Shown: positions 9,701 through 17,759 of the stretch, one piece after another
Layout of the letters: each line of letters begins with the position of its first letter
How positions within the stretch are numbered: position 1 is the first letter of the stretch
Assembly (NCBI GenBank): GCA_009773765.1
Contig: WTWZ01000006.1
Coordinates: 40,465 to 104,464, forward strand
Reading direction: 5' to 3'
Length of the DNA: 64,000 bases
Source of the DNA: Prolixibacteraceae bacterium
GTDB lineage: Bacteria > Bacteroidota > Bacteroidia > Bacteroidales > Prolixibacteraceae
Notes under the pieces: generated by a model
What the model was told of the DNA's origin: nothing
Database searches by the model: none
What the model saw: only the letters and a program-made list of their open reading frames with translations
Program-made: the position numbers and the translations under genes

Positions 9701-12124
9701 TGTAAGCAGCACATTGTAAGTCAGTTCATAATGGTCGTTCCAGCTAAAATTCCCCAGCAGGTTTTTGGCCACGGTCAGAAAATGAACCCCCAAACTGTAT
9801 GAAGTTGAATCCTTGGCTTTTCGCCCGGCCATTAAACAGAGTTCAGCAATGCGTATTTTTTCTTCGTGGTTTTCAATGAGGGGCAAACAGGAAATAAAGT
9901 GATTTAAAACTTCAAAAATATCTTCGGACAACTGCGATTGATCTTTGTTTTGTAAAAGCAGCCTCCCAATTTTAAGGTGTACATGAGCGCGTTGCTTTTC
10001 GGGGATTAAATTGTAAGCAGCTTGCTGCACTTTATCGTGTGTGAAGGTAAATTTCACGTTTTCGTCGGGAATAAACTGCAAAACATCTGTTTTTGACTGG
10101 TATAACTGCAATTCCAGCGTACGGTAACTGATATCTGTGGAATTGATGTAACCTCCTTTTAAGGCAGGTTTTAAGTCGGAATAAACTTTCGGTTTTGCAA
10201 TCTCAGTAATATTTGCAAGTTCGGCAAAACTAAAAGTATTGCCTAAAACGGCTGCGTATTGCAAAACTTCCTGGGTTTGCATGGGCAAATCGGTAAGGCC
10301 ATCGGTCATCAGATCAATAACATTGTCGGTGTAACCTAATTTGTCAATTTCTTCCTGGTTCCAGGTCCATTGTTTAACCAGGTCGCTTTTTACCAGGTTT
10401 TTTTCGAAAAGCGATTTCAGAAAGCTGTGGATAAAAAACGGGTTTCCTTTGGTTTTGGTAAACACATGTCGGCCCAGTTCTTCGGCTTTGGCGATACTCA
10501 TCCCATAAGAATCGGCGGTTATCTGGTTGGTCGTTTCCTGGTTTAAAGGTTCAAGATGAACCGATTTTACATGCGCACCCGATTCGGCAAGTTGCTTTAA
10601 CGTGATTGACAGCGGATGGCCTTTGTCAACCTCGTTGTCGCGGTATGAACCAATCAGCATAACCCTGACTTCGTGCGGATTTTCAAGAATTCGTTTTACC
10701 AGGTTTAACGAGGGCAGGTCGGCCCACTGAAGGTCGTCGAGGAAAACAACCAGCGGACTTTCGTGCGTGCTGAAAACATAGATAAAATCGAGCAGTACCA
10801 TGTTAAACCTCGATTCCTGCTCGGCGGGTTGCAACTTCGGAACGGGTGGTTGTTTGCCGATGATGAGAGAGAGTTGCGGAATAACATCGGTAATCAGCCC
10901 GGCATTTTCTCCCAGCGCCGAAGTAATTCTGAGTTTCCATTCGGTTATTTTTTCTTCCGGCTCCGCTAAAAGGTTCTTTATAAACTCTTTAATGGCTTCA
11001 ATAAAAGCATAATACGGAATATCTTTTTTAAACTGGTCGAATTTGCCGCTGATAAAGTTTCCCTTGTTTTGAATTATCGGAAATTTGACATGTTTTATCA
11101 GCGCTGATTTTCCAACCCCGGAGTAACCCGCCACCAAAACCATCATTGATTTAAAAATATGCAGGTGGTTGTAATACCCCAGTAATTTACTAATCTCATG
11201 CTCACGACCATATAGTTTCTGCGTTTGTTTGTACTGACGTGTAATATCATTCAATCCTGCCCTGAAACCATCAAGTTTTTTGCCTGTCAGAAAATGGGAT
11301 TTTATCAGTTCCAAATCGGCTTTTAATCCGGCTGCACTGTGATAACGGTCATCGGGATTTTTTTTCAGAAGTTTGTTCAATACCTGTTCAAGGCCATCGG
11401 GTAAATCGGGCAAAATGGTACTCAACGGGAGCGGTTTTCTTGAAAGGTGAAAATGAATGACCTCGAGCGGATCGACAGAATCAAACGGAAGTTTACCGGC
11501 AAGCAATTCGTAAAGTAAAATTCCAAACGAGTAAAAATCACTGCTATAGCTTACTGAATAAGCCGTCCGTCCGGTTTGTTCTGGCGATATGTAATTCAGT
11601 GTCCCTTCAATTTTATCCAGGTTTAAAATTTCGCCGGCCTCGGACCACAGGTTTGATGAAATGCCAAAATCAAGCAATTTCATTTTACCCTCGCTGTTTA
11701 TCATGATGTTGCGCGGGTTGATGTCTTTGTGGATAATCCCTTTCAGATGCAAATACTGAAGTACGCCCGCAAGTTGAATGGCCAGTTCAATTACTTCAGT
11801 ATAATTCAGTTTTCTTTTAAAAACCAGGTTTCTTAAATCTGAACCATCAAAATATTCCTCAACCAGTGAAGCTGTTTTCCCGTCGAATAAAAAATCATCA
11901 ACTTTTGGAATTCCCGGATGATCGAGATCTTTCAGAATGTCGTATTCGTGTCCCAACTTCGAAACTCTTGAAATATCGCCATTTAGCAACGACGACTGTT
12001 TTAAAATCACTTTTTTGTTGTCGGGAATGCGCTGTGCAAGTAGAATTTCGTTATACTCGTTTTTGCTGAGGGTTTTAATTGCCTGGTAATTTTTTAAAAT
12101 AACCGTTTTTTCAGGTGAATTCAT
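6737..12124 (-). CDS. Trifunctional Ser/Thr kinase - AAA ATPase - GAF - histidine kinase
   Basis: A 1,795-residue multidomain signalling protein without signal peptide. Domains in order: Ser/Thr protein kinase (about 10-275; catalytic loop HKDINPRN, DFG as LLDFGIS, P+1 region GTLNYISPEQTG); an AAA_16-type P-loop ATPase (Walker A AGYSGVGKSALIKHV near 335, Walker B VVFLDDLQWAD); a long helical TPR-like region (about 700-1300); GAF (about 1350-1495); coiled coil; HisKA with GIAHEIQNP near 1543; and HATPase with DNGPGIP and GTGLGLSLSYD. The architecture matches known trifunctional kinases of cyanobacteria and Bacteroidota. The gene begins 3 nt after the methyltransferase gene. Whether the two kinase activities act on the same target is unknown. 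Confidence 0.93.
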   Translation of the reverse strand: MNSPEKTVILKNYQAIKTLSKNEYNEILLAQRIPDNKKVILKQSSLLNGDISRVSKLGHEYDILKDLDHPGIPKVDDFLFDGKTASLVEEYFDGSDLRNLVFKRKLNYTEVIELAIQLAGVLQYLHLKGIIHKDINPRNIMINSEGKMKLLDFGISSNLWSEAGEILNLDKIEGTLNYISPEQTGRTAYSVSYSSDFYSFGILLYELLAGKLPFDSVDPLEVIHFHLSRKPLPLSTILPDLPDGLEQVLNKLLKKNPDDRYHSAAGLKADLELIKSHFLTGKKLDGFRAGLNDITRQYKQTQKLYGREHEISKLLGYYNHLHIFKSMMVLVAGYSGVGKSALIKHVKFPIIQNKGNFISGKFDQFKKDIPYYAFIEAIKEFIKNLLAEPEEKITEWKLRITSALGENAGLITDVIPQLSLIIGKQPPVPKLQPAEQESRFNMVLLDFIYVFSTHESPLVVFLDDLQWADLPSLNLVKRILENPHEVRVMLIGSYRDNEVDKGHPLSITLKQLAESGAHVKSVHLEPLNQETTNQITADSYGMSIAKAEELGRHVFTKTKGNPFFIHSFLKSLFEKNLVKSDLVKQWTWNQEEIDKLGYTDNVIDLMTDGLTDLPMQTQEVLQYAAVLGNTFSFAELANITEIAKPKVYSDLKPALKGGYINSTDISYRTLELQLYQSKTDVLQFIPDENVKFTFTHDKVQQAAYNLIPEKQRAHVHLKIGRLLLQNKDQSQLSEDIFEVLNHFISCLPLIENHEEKIRIAELCLMAGRKAKDSTSYSLGVHFLTVAKNLLGNFSWNDHYELTYNVLLTLGECEYLNDNLENAEKYFKEVLGKSKTRFEKLQVYYLHSSLYLKIGNTRESLRLGMEAVRLYNIRFPNNKWAIQASALFTLMKYLILFSTKFRNPEKLYHQKDCTVDERIALHKFLIDLATSAYQQDQNLMMLVIFKLVQLYLKDGFTDASGFGFSGFSVVVLSVLKMQKRGFSLWEITKRMHRKTQSPLIKWRLSYTVHAYENHRNKPFSESYEDIMEMIKACRLNGDQIFTAYSVAMELRVKFFSGMSLPALIKNSDDHIPMIEKSQVGLDFMQSYYQLVKVLNSQTIKENWDDEVFKGEEILERLKQEDNRSKLALFYTPKSVTHYFLGQYRESLRESENAAIYYDNIVGDIDQAAHAFFTALTIAAIYRHLDKKEQKKWLKIFESHLKNMQLYADGCAQNFNAHYNLLIAEQYAIKNKSNKAFQFYEKAIRLSTENEINYVKAIACERAAKLCETNDLIKHQQVYIEEAWNAYSDWGAFIKCKQLENAHPGFFNYNTVQKVINSARTTTITSFSSSSAFDLASVVKASQTIASQVKYEDVLKSLMHITIENAGAERGYLLLDKGDQLYVEALGISGLEDIEILPSVPLSEVKSIPISVINYCWRSEEIVVENDALNEGQFTADPCITENEILSVMCLPISAVGKTSGLLYLENRLIKGVFNKNRIDLLQMLSGQIGISIENAILYGNLEEKVQERTKEIEKTLAELKAAQAQLIQSEKMASLGELTAGIAHEIQNPLNFVNNFSEVSNELIDEMKEELAVGNNQLANEIAEDIAQNLIKINHHGKRAADIVKGMLQHSRTSSGVKEPTDINALADEYLRLAYHGLRAKDKSFNADFKTDFDETLPKINVIPQDIGRVLLNLINNAFYAAPLPPEGGFKDPNYVHKPTVIVKTSYLPPSGGTRGACLVGVSDNGPGIPAHIVDKIFQPFFTTKPTGQGTGLGLSLSYDIVKAHGGELKVETKPANAGSDGEGEGSEFIIQIPIY
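6781..6810. repeat. GC-rich in-frame repeat, type 3
   Basis: Second copy of the 30-bp element at 343-372, with two substitutions. It encodes KPANAGSDGEG near the C-terminus of the trifunctional kinase. Confidence 0.65.
6978..7084. repeat. Pair of GC-rich palindromic repeats inside kinase gene
   Basis: The left copy (6978-7006) and right copy (7061-7084) correspond codon for codon to those at 540-647. The intervening DNA is also almost identical to that copy (about three differences over about 115 bp), which points to recent duplication or gene conversion between these two distant kinases. Confidence 0.85.
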
Positions 12125-12127
12125 TTT

Positions 12128-12979
12128 TTACTTTTTTTGAATTGAAAGCAAACCATAATGCCATAAATTTTTTTCGAGGGCTTCAAATTGTTTAATCGAG
12201 CCAAACTGGTTTCCGTGGTTTACTTTGTTTCTGATTCCAATGGTTTTCAGGAAAATGCCAAGCTGCCACAACCGGGTTGACATTGAATGCAGCCTGCGGA
12301 GCGAAGGCCGTGTAAAGCGGGTGATATCCTCAATTTTGAAATCGCTGAAACCGCATTTCAGGGCGTTGCTGCGGTGCTCTTCAACCGTGTCGATATCTTT
12401 TATCGACCAGCCATCCAGCCAGTCGTGCAACAAATTTTCGCCTTCCGGTGTTAAAGGCCTTTCGTTTCTGAAATAGTCGGCAATAATCAGTCGCCCGCCG
12501 GGTTTCAGCAACCGGTAAGCTTCTTTGTAAAAGTTGATTTTTTCCTGCGCATGGCATAAACTTTCGCAGGCCCAAATCAGCGTAAACGACTGGTCTTCGA
12601 AACGGGTGTTGGTGTAGTCCTGCTCGAAAAACGACACACGGTCGGCCACGTTACATTTAAGGGCGTGTTTTTCGGCTTTTTTCACCTGGTGGGGAACCAG
12701 GGTGATTCCGGTAACCTGCACATTGTAGTTTTCGGCAAGCCAAACAGCGCTTCCACCCTGACCACATCCGGCATCCAGAATAATATCGCCATTTTTTACA
12801 CCGCTTTTCTCTGCCATTACCTTGTTAAGGTTAAGCAACGCACCATGGTGCGTTTTAACTTCATGGTCGTAATACCCAAAATGTACCGACCTGTTTTTTT
12901 TGCCGAACCATAAAAATTTGTAATCGAGCCGGGTGGCGTCATAATAACTTATTATTGATTTTTTGTATTCCAGATCCAT
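12128..12979 (-). CDS. SAM-dependent class I methyltransferase
   Basis: The start at MDLEYKK (12979) is preferred over 13081, because the longer form would overlap the upstream gene by 92 nt and adds an Arg-rich tail unlike the family. The 283-residue product has motif I as DAGCGQGGSAVWLAE, the following acidic strand VTGITLVPHQ, and the region FTLIWACESLCHA, typical of Methyltransf_11/25 enzymes related to tocopherol and sterol methyltransferases. The substrate is not predictable, possibly a lipid or quinone-like small molecule. It lies 10 nt after the oxygenase gene and 3 nt before the trifunctional kinase, so all three are cotranscribed. Confidence 0.85.
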   Translation of the reverse strand: MDLEYKKSIISYYDATRLDYKFLWFGKKNRSVHFGYYDHEVKTHHGALLNLNKVMAEKSGVKNGDIILDAGCGQGGSAVWLAENYNVQVTGITLVPHQVKKAEKHALKCNVADRVSFFEQDYTNTRFEDQSFTLIWACESLCHAQEKINFYKEAYRLLKPGGRLIIADYFRNERPLTPEGENLLHDWLDGWSIKDIDTVEEHRSNALKCGFSDFKIEDITRFTRPSLRRLHSMSTRLWQLGIFLKTIGIRNKVNHGNQFGSIKQFEALEKNLWHYGLLSIQKK

Positions 12980-12989
12980 AACCCCGCTT

Positions 12990-14381
12990 TTAACCTTTGA
13001 GCGCCCAGTTGTTCTGCAATGTGGCCGGAATTCGGAATCCCGATTCCTTTCCCTGTCTGAAATGGAGCGATAAAATGGCAACCATTATCCCGCCAAAAAC
13101 CTTCATTATTTCCACAATCATTTCTTCCTCAAGTTCTTCTACGGGTTCGCCTGTGGCTTTATCGTGCAGTATATTGTGCATTTTTTCAAGATGTATATCT
13201 AACAGATGCAATCCTTTTTTATTAAAACCGAAAAAGCTCATAATCAGGAACAGCAATTTTGCAATAAAACCAATCTTTTCCTGTTTGGGTTTGAATTCAT
13301 TTTTTTTGCTTTTCAAAATGTTGTGATAATCTTTAATTTGATCATGAAAGTGTTGGTTTAATACCTTTTTGTGATTTACTTTTTCCTTTTCCGAACTGTG
13401 TGCAACAAAAAGTTCGGGGTGTGTTGCAGCAAAAGAGGGCCTCAGCATTCGTTCAAAACAATCGGGAAACTGTTCGTCGGAAAGCAGGGTTTTCATGAGC
13501 AGCAGAATCAGTTTTTCGGGCAAATGAAAATGTTTCAGCGTTTCAACCAACGCTTTTGCAAGGGCAATTCCCGAATGGGTTTTATCTTTAAACAAATGGG
13601 CGTAAACCGCGTGCTGCAATGTCCACGCCTCGTCAACGGTTTTACAAATCAATTCGTCCTGTACTCCCATAATTTTGCCAATGGTTTTCCAGGTATGGAA
13701 CCAGGCTTTTTGTTCCTGGGCGCTTAACGACATGCCCAGCATCTTCATGCCTTTAAAAAACTCAAGCGAAAAAACCTGATTGGTGGCAATTAAATCTTCC
13801 TGACTGATGGGTTTGCCCCATTCATTGTCCCATTTTTCGCCCTGCTTGCCCGAATCCAAAATAACATGCCGCATTGCAGCGTGCATAATTCTCACTTTCA
13901 ACGCTGTAAGGATTCCTCTGTGTGTGGGTTCCCACCAGTTTTTGTCCATTACATCAAATACAAACTGTGCTGTTTCGAAAATGCGCCTTTCGGCATGGGT
14001 TTCGAGCAGTTTGGTCATGCGAAGCACGTTGGCAGGTTTTTCGGCCATATAAGTATAAGGCAACGCCCTGAAAAACAGGACAAAGATGAAATCCATTCCC
14101 TTTTTTTTCCATATTTCATGGGCCTGGCTAAAAAGCCTGATATCTTCGGATGTAAACCGGCGGTTGAGTTCTTTCTGAATAAAATTGTGCATTGGAGCAG
14201 GAAGTTCTGCTGAAACAAAATTGTCGTTTTTGGCCATTTCTTTCAAAATTGAAGTTAAATGCCTCATGTCGTGCGATTCGAAAACCGAAGCAACAGCGTC
14301 GTCGGCAGGTTTGTCCATCACCTGGCGCAGCGTTTCAAGATCAATTCCGTTCCATAAAAATTGCGGTGTAGTTTTTTCCAT
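12990..14381 (-). CDS. MpaB/Lcp-family (DUF2236) haem oxygenase-like protein
   Basis: A 463-residue soluble, mostly helical protein. The central segment KVRIMHAAMRHVIL, followed by GKPISQEDLIATNQVFSLEF, FKGMKMLGMSLSAQEQ and AWFHTWKTIGKIMGV, follows the conserved pattern of the oxygenase MpaB / rubber oxygenase Lcp catalytic domain (PF09995), in which a histidine binds haem. The C-terminal 120 residues have a hydrophobic stretch (IAKLLFLIMSFFGF) and another helix near the end, so membrane association is possible. As first gene of the operon it may make or modify a small molecule sensed by the kinases downstream (inference). Family assignment rests on pattern recall, so a profile search should confirm it. 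Confidence 0.65.
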   Translation of the reverse strand: MEKTTPQFLWNGIDLETLRQVMDKPADDAVASVFESHDMRHLTSILKEMAKNDNFVSAELPAPMHNFIQKELNRRFTSEDIRLFSQAHEIWKKKGMDFIFVLFFRALPYTYMAEKPANVLRMTKLLETHAERRIFETAQFVFDVMDKNWWEPTHRGILTALKVRIMHAAMRHVILDSGKQGEKWDNEWGKPISQEDLIATNQVFSLEFFKGMKMLGMSLSAQEQKAWFHTWKTIGKIMGVQDELICKTVDEAWTLQHAVYAHLFKDKTHSGIALAKALVETLKHFHLPEKLILLLMKTLLSDEQFPDCFERMLRPSFAATHPELFVAHSSEKEKVNHKKVLNQHFHDQIKDYHNILKSKKNEFKPKQEKIGFIAKLLFLIMSFFGFNKKGLHLLDIHLEKMHNILHDKATGEPVEELEEEMIVEIMKVFGGIMVAILSLHFRQGKESGFRIPATLQNNWALKG

Positions 14382-14674
14382 ATTTTTTGTTTTTAAATAA
14401 AGATTAAAGTTTTTAATCTAGGTTAAACCAATCTAATTGTATATAAAAAGATTCAATTATCTCATATACGGTTTGATTTTTATTTTGATCATGCATTGTT
14501 ATTCAGGCTTACTATGTAAAAAAAGATTGGAAATGTATTTTTAGCATCAACAACACACTAATAGTCAAATAGTTTAAAACGGTTGAAAAAGATTTTGTAA
14601 ATTTTAAAATTTTGAATATTTGTGGACAAACAGGGAGCGTAATACTGAAAATCGAAATTCATCATTCTGCATTT

Positions 14675-15043
14675 TTACATCACCTTTCTCCCAAACGGGG
14701 TCAGGGCGAGTGAAGCCATTTTGAAATGTTGCCCCGCCCAGGGGATTCCGATGATGGTGATCCCGAGCAGGATTCCGAAAAGCACGTGGGTAAGCATTAT
14801 CCAGATTCCGCCGATGAAAAACCAGATGATATTCATAATTGTTGAAAGGCATCCGGGCGCATAATCCATGTATTCTATTTTTTGTCCGAAAGGCCACAAA
14901 GCCAGGATGCCCAGTTTAAAACACTGAAGGCCAAAGGGAATGCCAATGATAGTGATGCAAAGCACTAATCCGGCAATCATGTATTCAAGAAAAATGACAA
15001 AACCGCCAAAGATGAGCCAAAGAATGTTTCCAAGGAATTTCAT
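14675..15043 (-). CDS. yccF: YccF-family inner membrane protein
   Basis: A 122-residue integral membrane protein with two repeats of the same pattern: ILWLIFGGFVIFLEYMIAG, then CITIIGIPFGLQCFKLGILALWPFG, and NIIWFFIGGIWIMLTHVLFG, then ITIIGIPWAGQHFKMASLALTPFG. These duplicated IIGIP and LALxPFG motifs are diagnostic of the YccF (DUF307) family. The biochemical role is unknown; family members are small membrane proteins sometimes linked to stress or export. It is monocistronic here, with about 290 nt of AT-rich DNA on the downstream side. Confidence 0.93.
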   Translation of the reverse strand: MKFLGNILWLIFGGFVIFLEYMIAGLVLCITIIGIPFGLQCFKLGILALWPFGQKIEYMDYAPGCLSTIMNIIWFFIGGIWIMLTHVLFGILLGITIIGIPWAGQHFKMASLALTPFGRKVM

Positions 15044-15158
15044 GGTTTTTATTTTATTAGTAGTTATGAATCCTGAAAATTACATAAAAATCCGATCAAT
15101 AAAATTCGGTTTTTTCCTATTAACTTTTACCTTAGTTTAAAATTTCAAATCAGAAAAA

Positions 15159-15338
15159 ATGACTACCAATCCTGATAAATACAAATGGGGCATCTTCTAT
15201 TTCAACCCGGAAGATATGCGGGTGATTGCGCCAAAACAAATACAGTGGATGGGGTGGACATTGAATTTTGCCCGACCGGCTGTATGGTTAATTATTTTTG
15301 CTTTTATTGCCTTGATTTTTTACATTTCGAGATTTTAA
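15159..15338 (+). CDS. Small DUF5808-type membrane protein
   Basis: A 59-codon gene starting with ATG at 15159, translated MTTNPDKYKWGIFYFNPEDM and onwards. The pattern W-G-x-F-Y-F-N-P-E-D, then VIAPKQIQWMGWTLNFARP, followed by one membrane helix (AVWLIIFAFIALIFYIS), matches the DUF5808 family of small membrane proteins. The function is unknown. The gene precedes yjbQ by 51 nt on the same strand, so the two may be cotranscribed. Confidence 0.75.
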   Translation: MTTNPDKYKWGIFYFNPEDMRVIAPKQIQWMGWTLNFARPAVWLIIFAFIALIFYISRF

Positions 15339-15389
15339 TTCCAGCACACAAATCTCACTACTCAATACGAATATTCTCACTACTAAAAT

Positions 15390-15800
15390 ATGATTCAGCA
15401 ACAAGAAATAACACTTCCCGCTTTTCGCAGAGGTTACCATTTAATCACCCGGCTGATTGAAGAAAACCTGCCCGAACTGCCTGAAACCGGTTTGCTACAC
15501 ATTTTGGTGAAACACACATCGGCCGGAATTACAATCAACGAAAATGCCGACCCGACAGTACGAACCGATTTTGAAGGATTTATGAATAAAATGATTCCCG
15601 AGAACGACCCTGTTTATTTGCACAACGATGAAGGATCGGACGATATGCCTGCACACCTGAAATCGTCGGTAATTGGAGCCGAAGTTACCATTCCAGTCAC
15701 ACGGCACCGTTTAAACCTGGGTACATGGCAAGGTATTTATTTTTGCGAATTTCGGAATTATGGCGGGACAAGAAAGTTGGTACTGACTGTGTTTAGTTGA
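15390..15800 (+). CDS. yjbQ: YjbQ/UPF0047 family protein
   Basis: A 136-residue protein covering the whole UPF0047 fold. Conserved features are HTSAGITINENADPTVRTDFE and the late motif HRLNLGTWQGIYFCEFRNYGG, both hallmarks of YjbQ. Members carry a metal site with conserved His residues and have been reported to have weak thiamine phosphate synthase activity; the physiological role is not settled. The start codon ATG at 15390 gives the usual family length. Confidence 0.93.
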   Translation: MIQQQEITLPAFRRGYHLITRLIEENLPELPETGLLHILVKHTSAGITINENADPTVRTDFEGFMNKMIPENDPVYLHNDEGSDDMPAHLKSSVIGAEVTIPVTRHRLNLGTWQGIYFCEFRNYGGTRKLVLTVFS

Positions 15801-16011
15801 AATTAAATACCGGTACACTATTTGTAGAATTTGCTTTGTTTTTCGGAAAGGGTGCTTTTCTGGCGGAAACTAACTTCTTTTAAAACCGTTTTAAAACCAA
15901 AAACTTTGATTACCAGACCTCAGATTAAATTTTAGGAAACTGTTTTTCAGAATTACTCCTGAAATTTGTTTTTATGAGGTTATATTGATTTTCGGGGGTA
16001 AAAAAATGGAA

Positions 16012-16040
16012 AAAAAGTGAAATAACTTCGGGGTATTTAG
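16012..16040 (+). repeat. Short sequence shared with 29.23 kb
   Basis: A stretch of about 27 bp around AATAACTTCGGGGTATT, preceded by AAAAAAGTG, matches 29233-29260 with one difference. At the second site it is inside a 53-codon reading frame. Here the frame is broken, so it may be a decayed fragment of the same gene or of a mobile element. Confidence 0.5.
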
Positions 16041-16065
16041 GTATTGTTAATAATGTAATTTTTTT

Positions 16066-16749
16066 ATGGCGCAAAAAACACAATTAAAAAAAAGAGAATT
16101 AGTTTTTTTATTTCAAAAGGATGAGGTTTTTAAAGATTCTTTGTCTGAAAAAATAAAAAAAATAATCAATAAAATACCTGAAAGAAATTTAACATTATCT
16201 GAAATCGTAAATCTATTAGGAAATGATGGATTACTTTTACTTTCAGCGCTATTAAGTATTGTTTTTCTAATTCCGGTATCAATTCCAGGGTTTAGTACAG
16301 TGTTTGGTGTCATTATTTTTTTTATAGGGTGGAGTCATCTGTTAAATAAAAGTTTGTGGATACCCAGTAATATGAAAACTAAGACACTTTCAGCAGAAAA
16401 GCTACGTACATCTCTAAAAAAAGGATTAAAGTGGTTTCATTTTTTAGAAAAAATAAGTACGCCTCATCGGTTTAATATCGTGATAAATAATAAAGTAGCA
16501 CACAAAATCAACGGATTTTTGGTTTTGGTTGGTTCTGTTTTTCTAATGATACCGTTAGGATTAATGCCATTCAGTAATACTTTGCCTGCATTAATAATTC
16601 TTTTTTTATCAATAGGAATTATACAGAAAGACGGAATTATTATTCTTCTTGGATATTTTTCCGTTTTGGGAACTTTTATTTACTTCGGATTGTTTTTTTC
16701 AACTATATTTTTAGCTTTTAAGCAAATGGTTGAAACTATTACATTGTAG
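16066..16749 (+). CDS. exoD: ExoD-family membrane protein
   Basis: A 227-residue protein with a short charged N-terminus and four to five membrane helices. The pattern LGNDGLLLLSALLSIVFLIP, then IPGFSTVFGVIIFFIGWSHL, and the second hydrophobic hairpin with PLGLMPFSNTLPALIILFLSIGIIQKDG, is typical of the exopolysaccharide synthesis protein ExoD family. ExoD affects exopolysaccharide production and alkali sensitivity in rhizobia, but the molecular activity is unknown. Its codon usage and AT content are visibly more A/T-rich than the neighbours, with many homopolymer runs, which could mean acquisition (inference). Confidence 0.85.
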   Translation: MAQKTQLKKRELVFLFQKDEVFKDSLSEKIKKIINKIPERNLTLSEIVNLLGNDGLLLLSALLSIVFLIPVSIPGFSTVFGVIIFFIGWSHLLNKSLWIPSNMKTKTLSAEKLRTSLKKGLKWFHFLEKISTPHRFNIVINNKVAHKINGFLVLVGSVFLMIPLGLMPFSNTLPALIILFLSIGIIQKDGIIILLGYFSVLGTFIYFGLFFSTIFLAFKQMVETITL

Positions 16750-16885
16750 ATTTTGACATAGCTAAATATATTCACATATATTATTAAAAATATTTAAAAA
16801 GATGGAAAAATAGAAATAACAGGTTAAGAGCCAAGTGTAATAACTATAAAAGAACATCAACTATTTTGCCTGTTATTTCATTGCC

Positions 16886-16909
16886 CCCCGCTCCCGCGCG
16901 ATTGCATCG
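16886..16909 (+). repeat. REP-like inverted repeat, left of RAYT
   Basis: A 24-bp GC-rich sequence beginning CCCCGCTCCCG and ending GCATCG, which is the exact reverse complement of 17537-17560. It contains a small internal hairpin (CGAT, TGC, ATCG). Such REP sequences in pairs around a RAYT gene are the expected substrate of the encoded transposase. Confidence 0.85.
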
Positions 16910-16973
16910 TTTGGTTAAGAAGCAGGTCAAAAAAAATTCTTAATTTTATCCAAACCAGAAAATAAACTGTTTC

Positions 16974-17529
16974 ATGAGCCGGAATTACAAATTTTATAAT
17001 CCTGATGGTGTATATTTTATAAGCTTTGCCGTGGTTGAGTGGTTAGATGTGTTTACCCGAAACGAATACAAAACCATTTTAACCGACAGTTTACGTTATT
17101 GCCAGCAAAATAAAGGGATGGAAATATTTGCCAGGTGTGTAATGACAAACCATGTTCATTTAGTTTTCAGAAGTGCCGGTGAGCAAAAGCCGGAGTTATT
17201 GATTGGCTATTTTAAACGGTTTACCAGCAAGGCAATTGTTAAAGCAATTATTGAAAATCCACCGGGAAAGCAGGAAAGAGTTTTTACTTGTACAATTCCT
17301 GAAAGCAGGCAATAAGGCATCAAATGTAGATACGTATCAATTCTGGAGGCATGACAACAAACAAATTGAATTGTGGAGTAATAAAGTCATCGATGAAAAA
17401 ATTGATTATGTACACAATAATCCTGTTGAAGAAGGATTGGTTTTCAGGGCGGAAGATTATTTATACAGCAGCGCAGCAGATTATGCCGGTGAAAAAGGAA
17501 TTCTGGAAAATGTTATTGTTGTTAAGTAG
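16974..17529 (+). pseudogene. REP-associated tyrosine transposase (RAYT), frameshifted
   Basis: A Y1-transposase-like (TnpA_REP) gene split into two frames. The first frame (16974-17315) begins MSRNYKFYNPDGVYFISFAV and contains the HUH metal motif MTNHVHLVF. The second frame continues from about 17263 with RESRKEFLLVQFLKAG, YQFWRHDNKQ, the conserved KVIDEKIDYVHNNPVEEGLV and YLYSSAADYAGEKG. Joining them requires skipping one base in CCACCGGG near 17260-17264. All family motifs are otherwise present, so the inactivation is recent or a sequencing error. Perfect 24-bp inverted repeats flank it. RAYTs process REP sequences and are usually domesticated single copies. Confidence 0.9.
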
Positions 17530-17536
17530 TGCCACG

Positions 17537-17560
17537 CGATGCAATCGCGCGGGAGCGGGG
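17537..17560 (-). repeat. REP-like inverted repeat, right of RAYT
   Basis: Exact 24-bp inverted copy of 16886-16909, starting 8 nt after the RAYT stop codon. Including one base upstream it forms a hairpin with stem CGCGAT and ATCGCG around GCA, followed by GGGAGCGGGG. This is a REP layout with a GGAG-like tetranucleotide next to the stem. Confidence 0.85.
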
Positions 17561-17759
17561 ATAATCAGGCACTAACCAGTTTTAACCCGGTTGCTTGTGG
17601 AGATGAAATGTGAGAATGTGGAGTATAAAATCAGTGGCTATTATTTTGGTCAGGCTTATCCCGGTGTGATTAACTTCTCAATTTATATTTTCTTTACTTT
17701 TGTGCACATTGCATCTTTCAAATTGATAAAGGTTATTTTTCAAATAAAAAACACAACTC

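Noticed and set aside
12980..13081. Longer start of the methyltransferase
   Set aside because: It would overlap the oxygenase gene by 92 nt with an Arg-rich tail not seen in the family; the start at 12979 gives a normal length and a 10-nt gap.
17240..17300. Programmed frameshift in the RAYT gene
   Set aside because: RAYT genes are not known to use frameshifting, and no slippery heptamer or downstream structure stands out, so mutation or a sequencing error is more likely.
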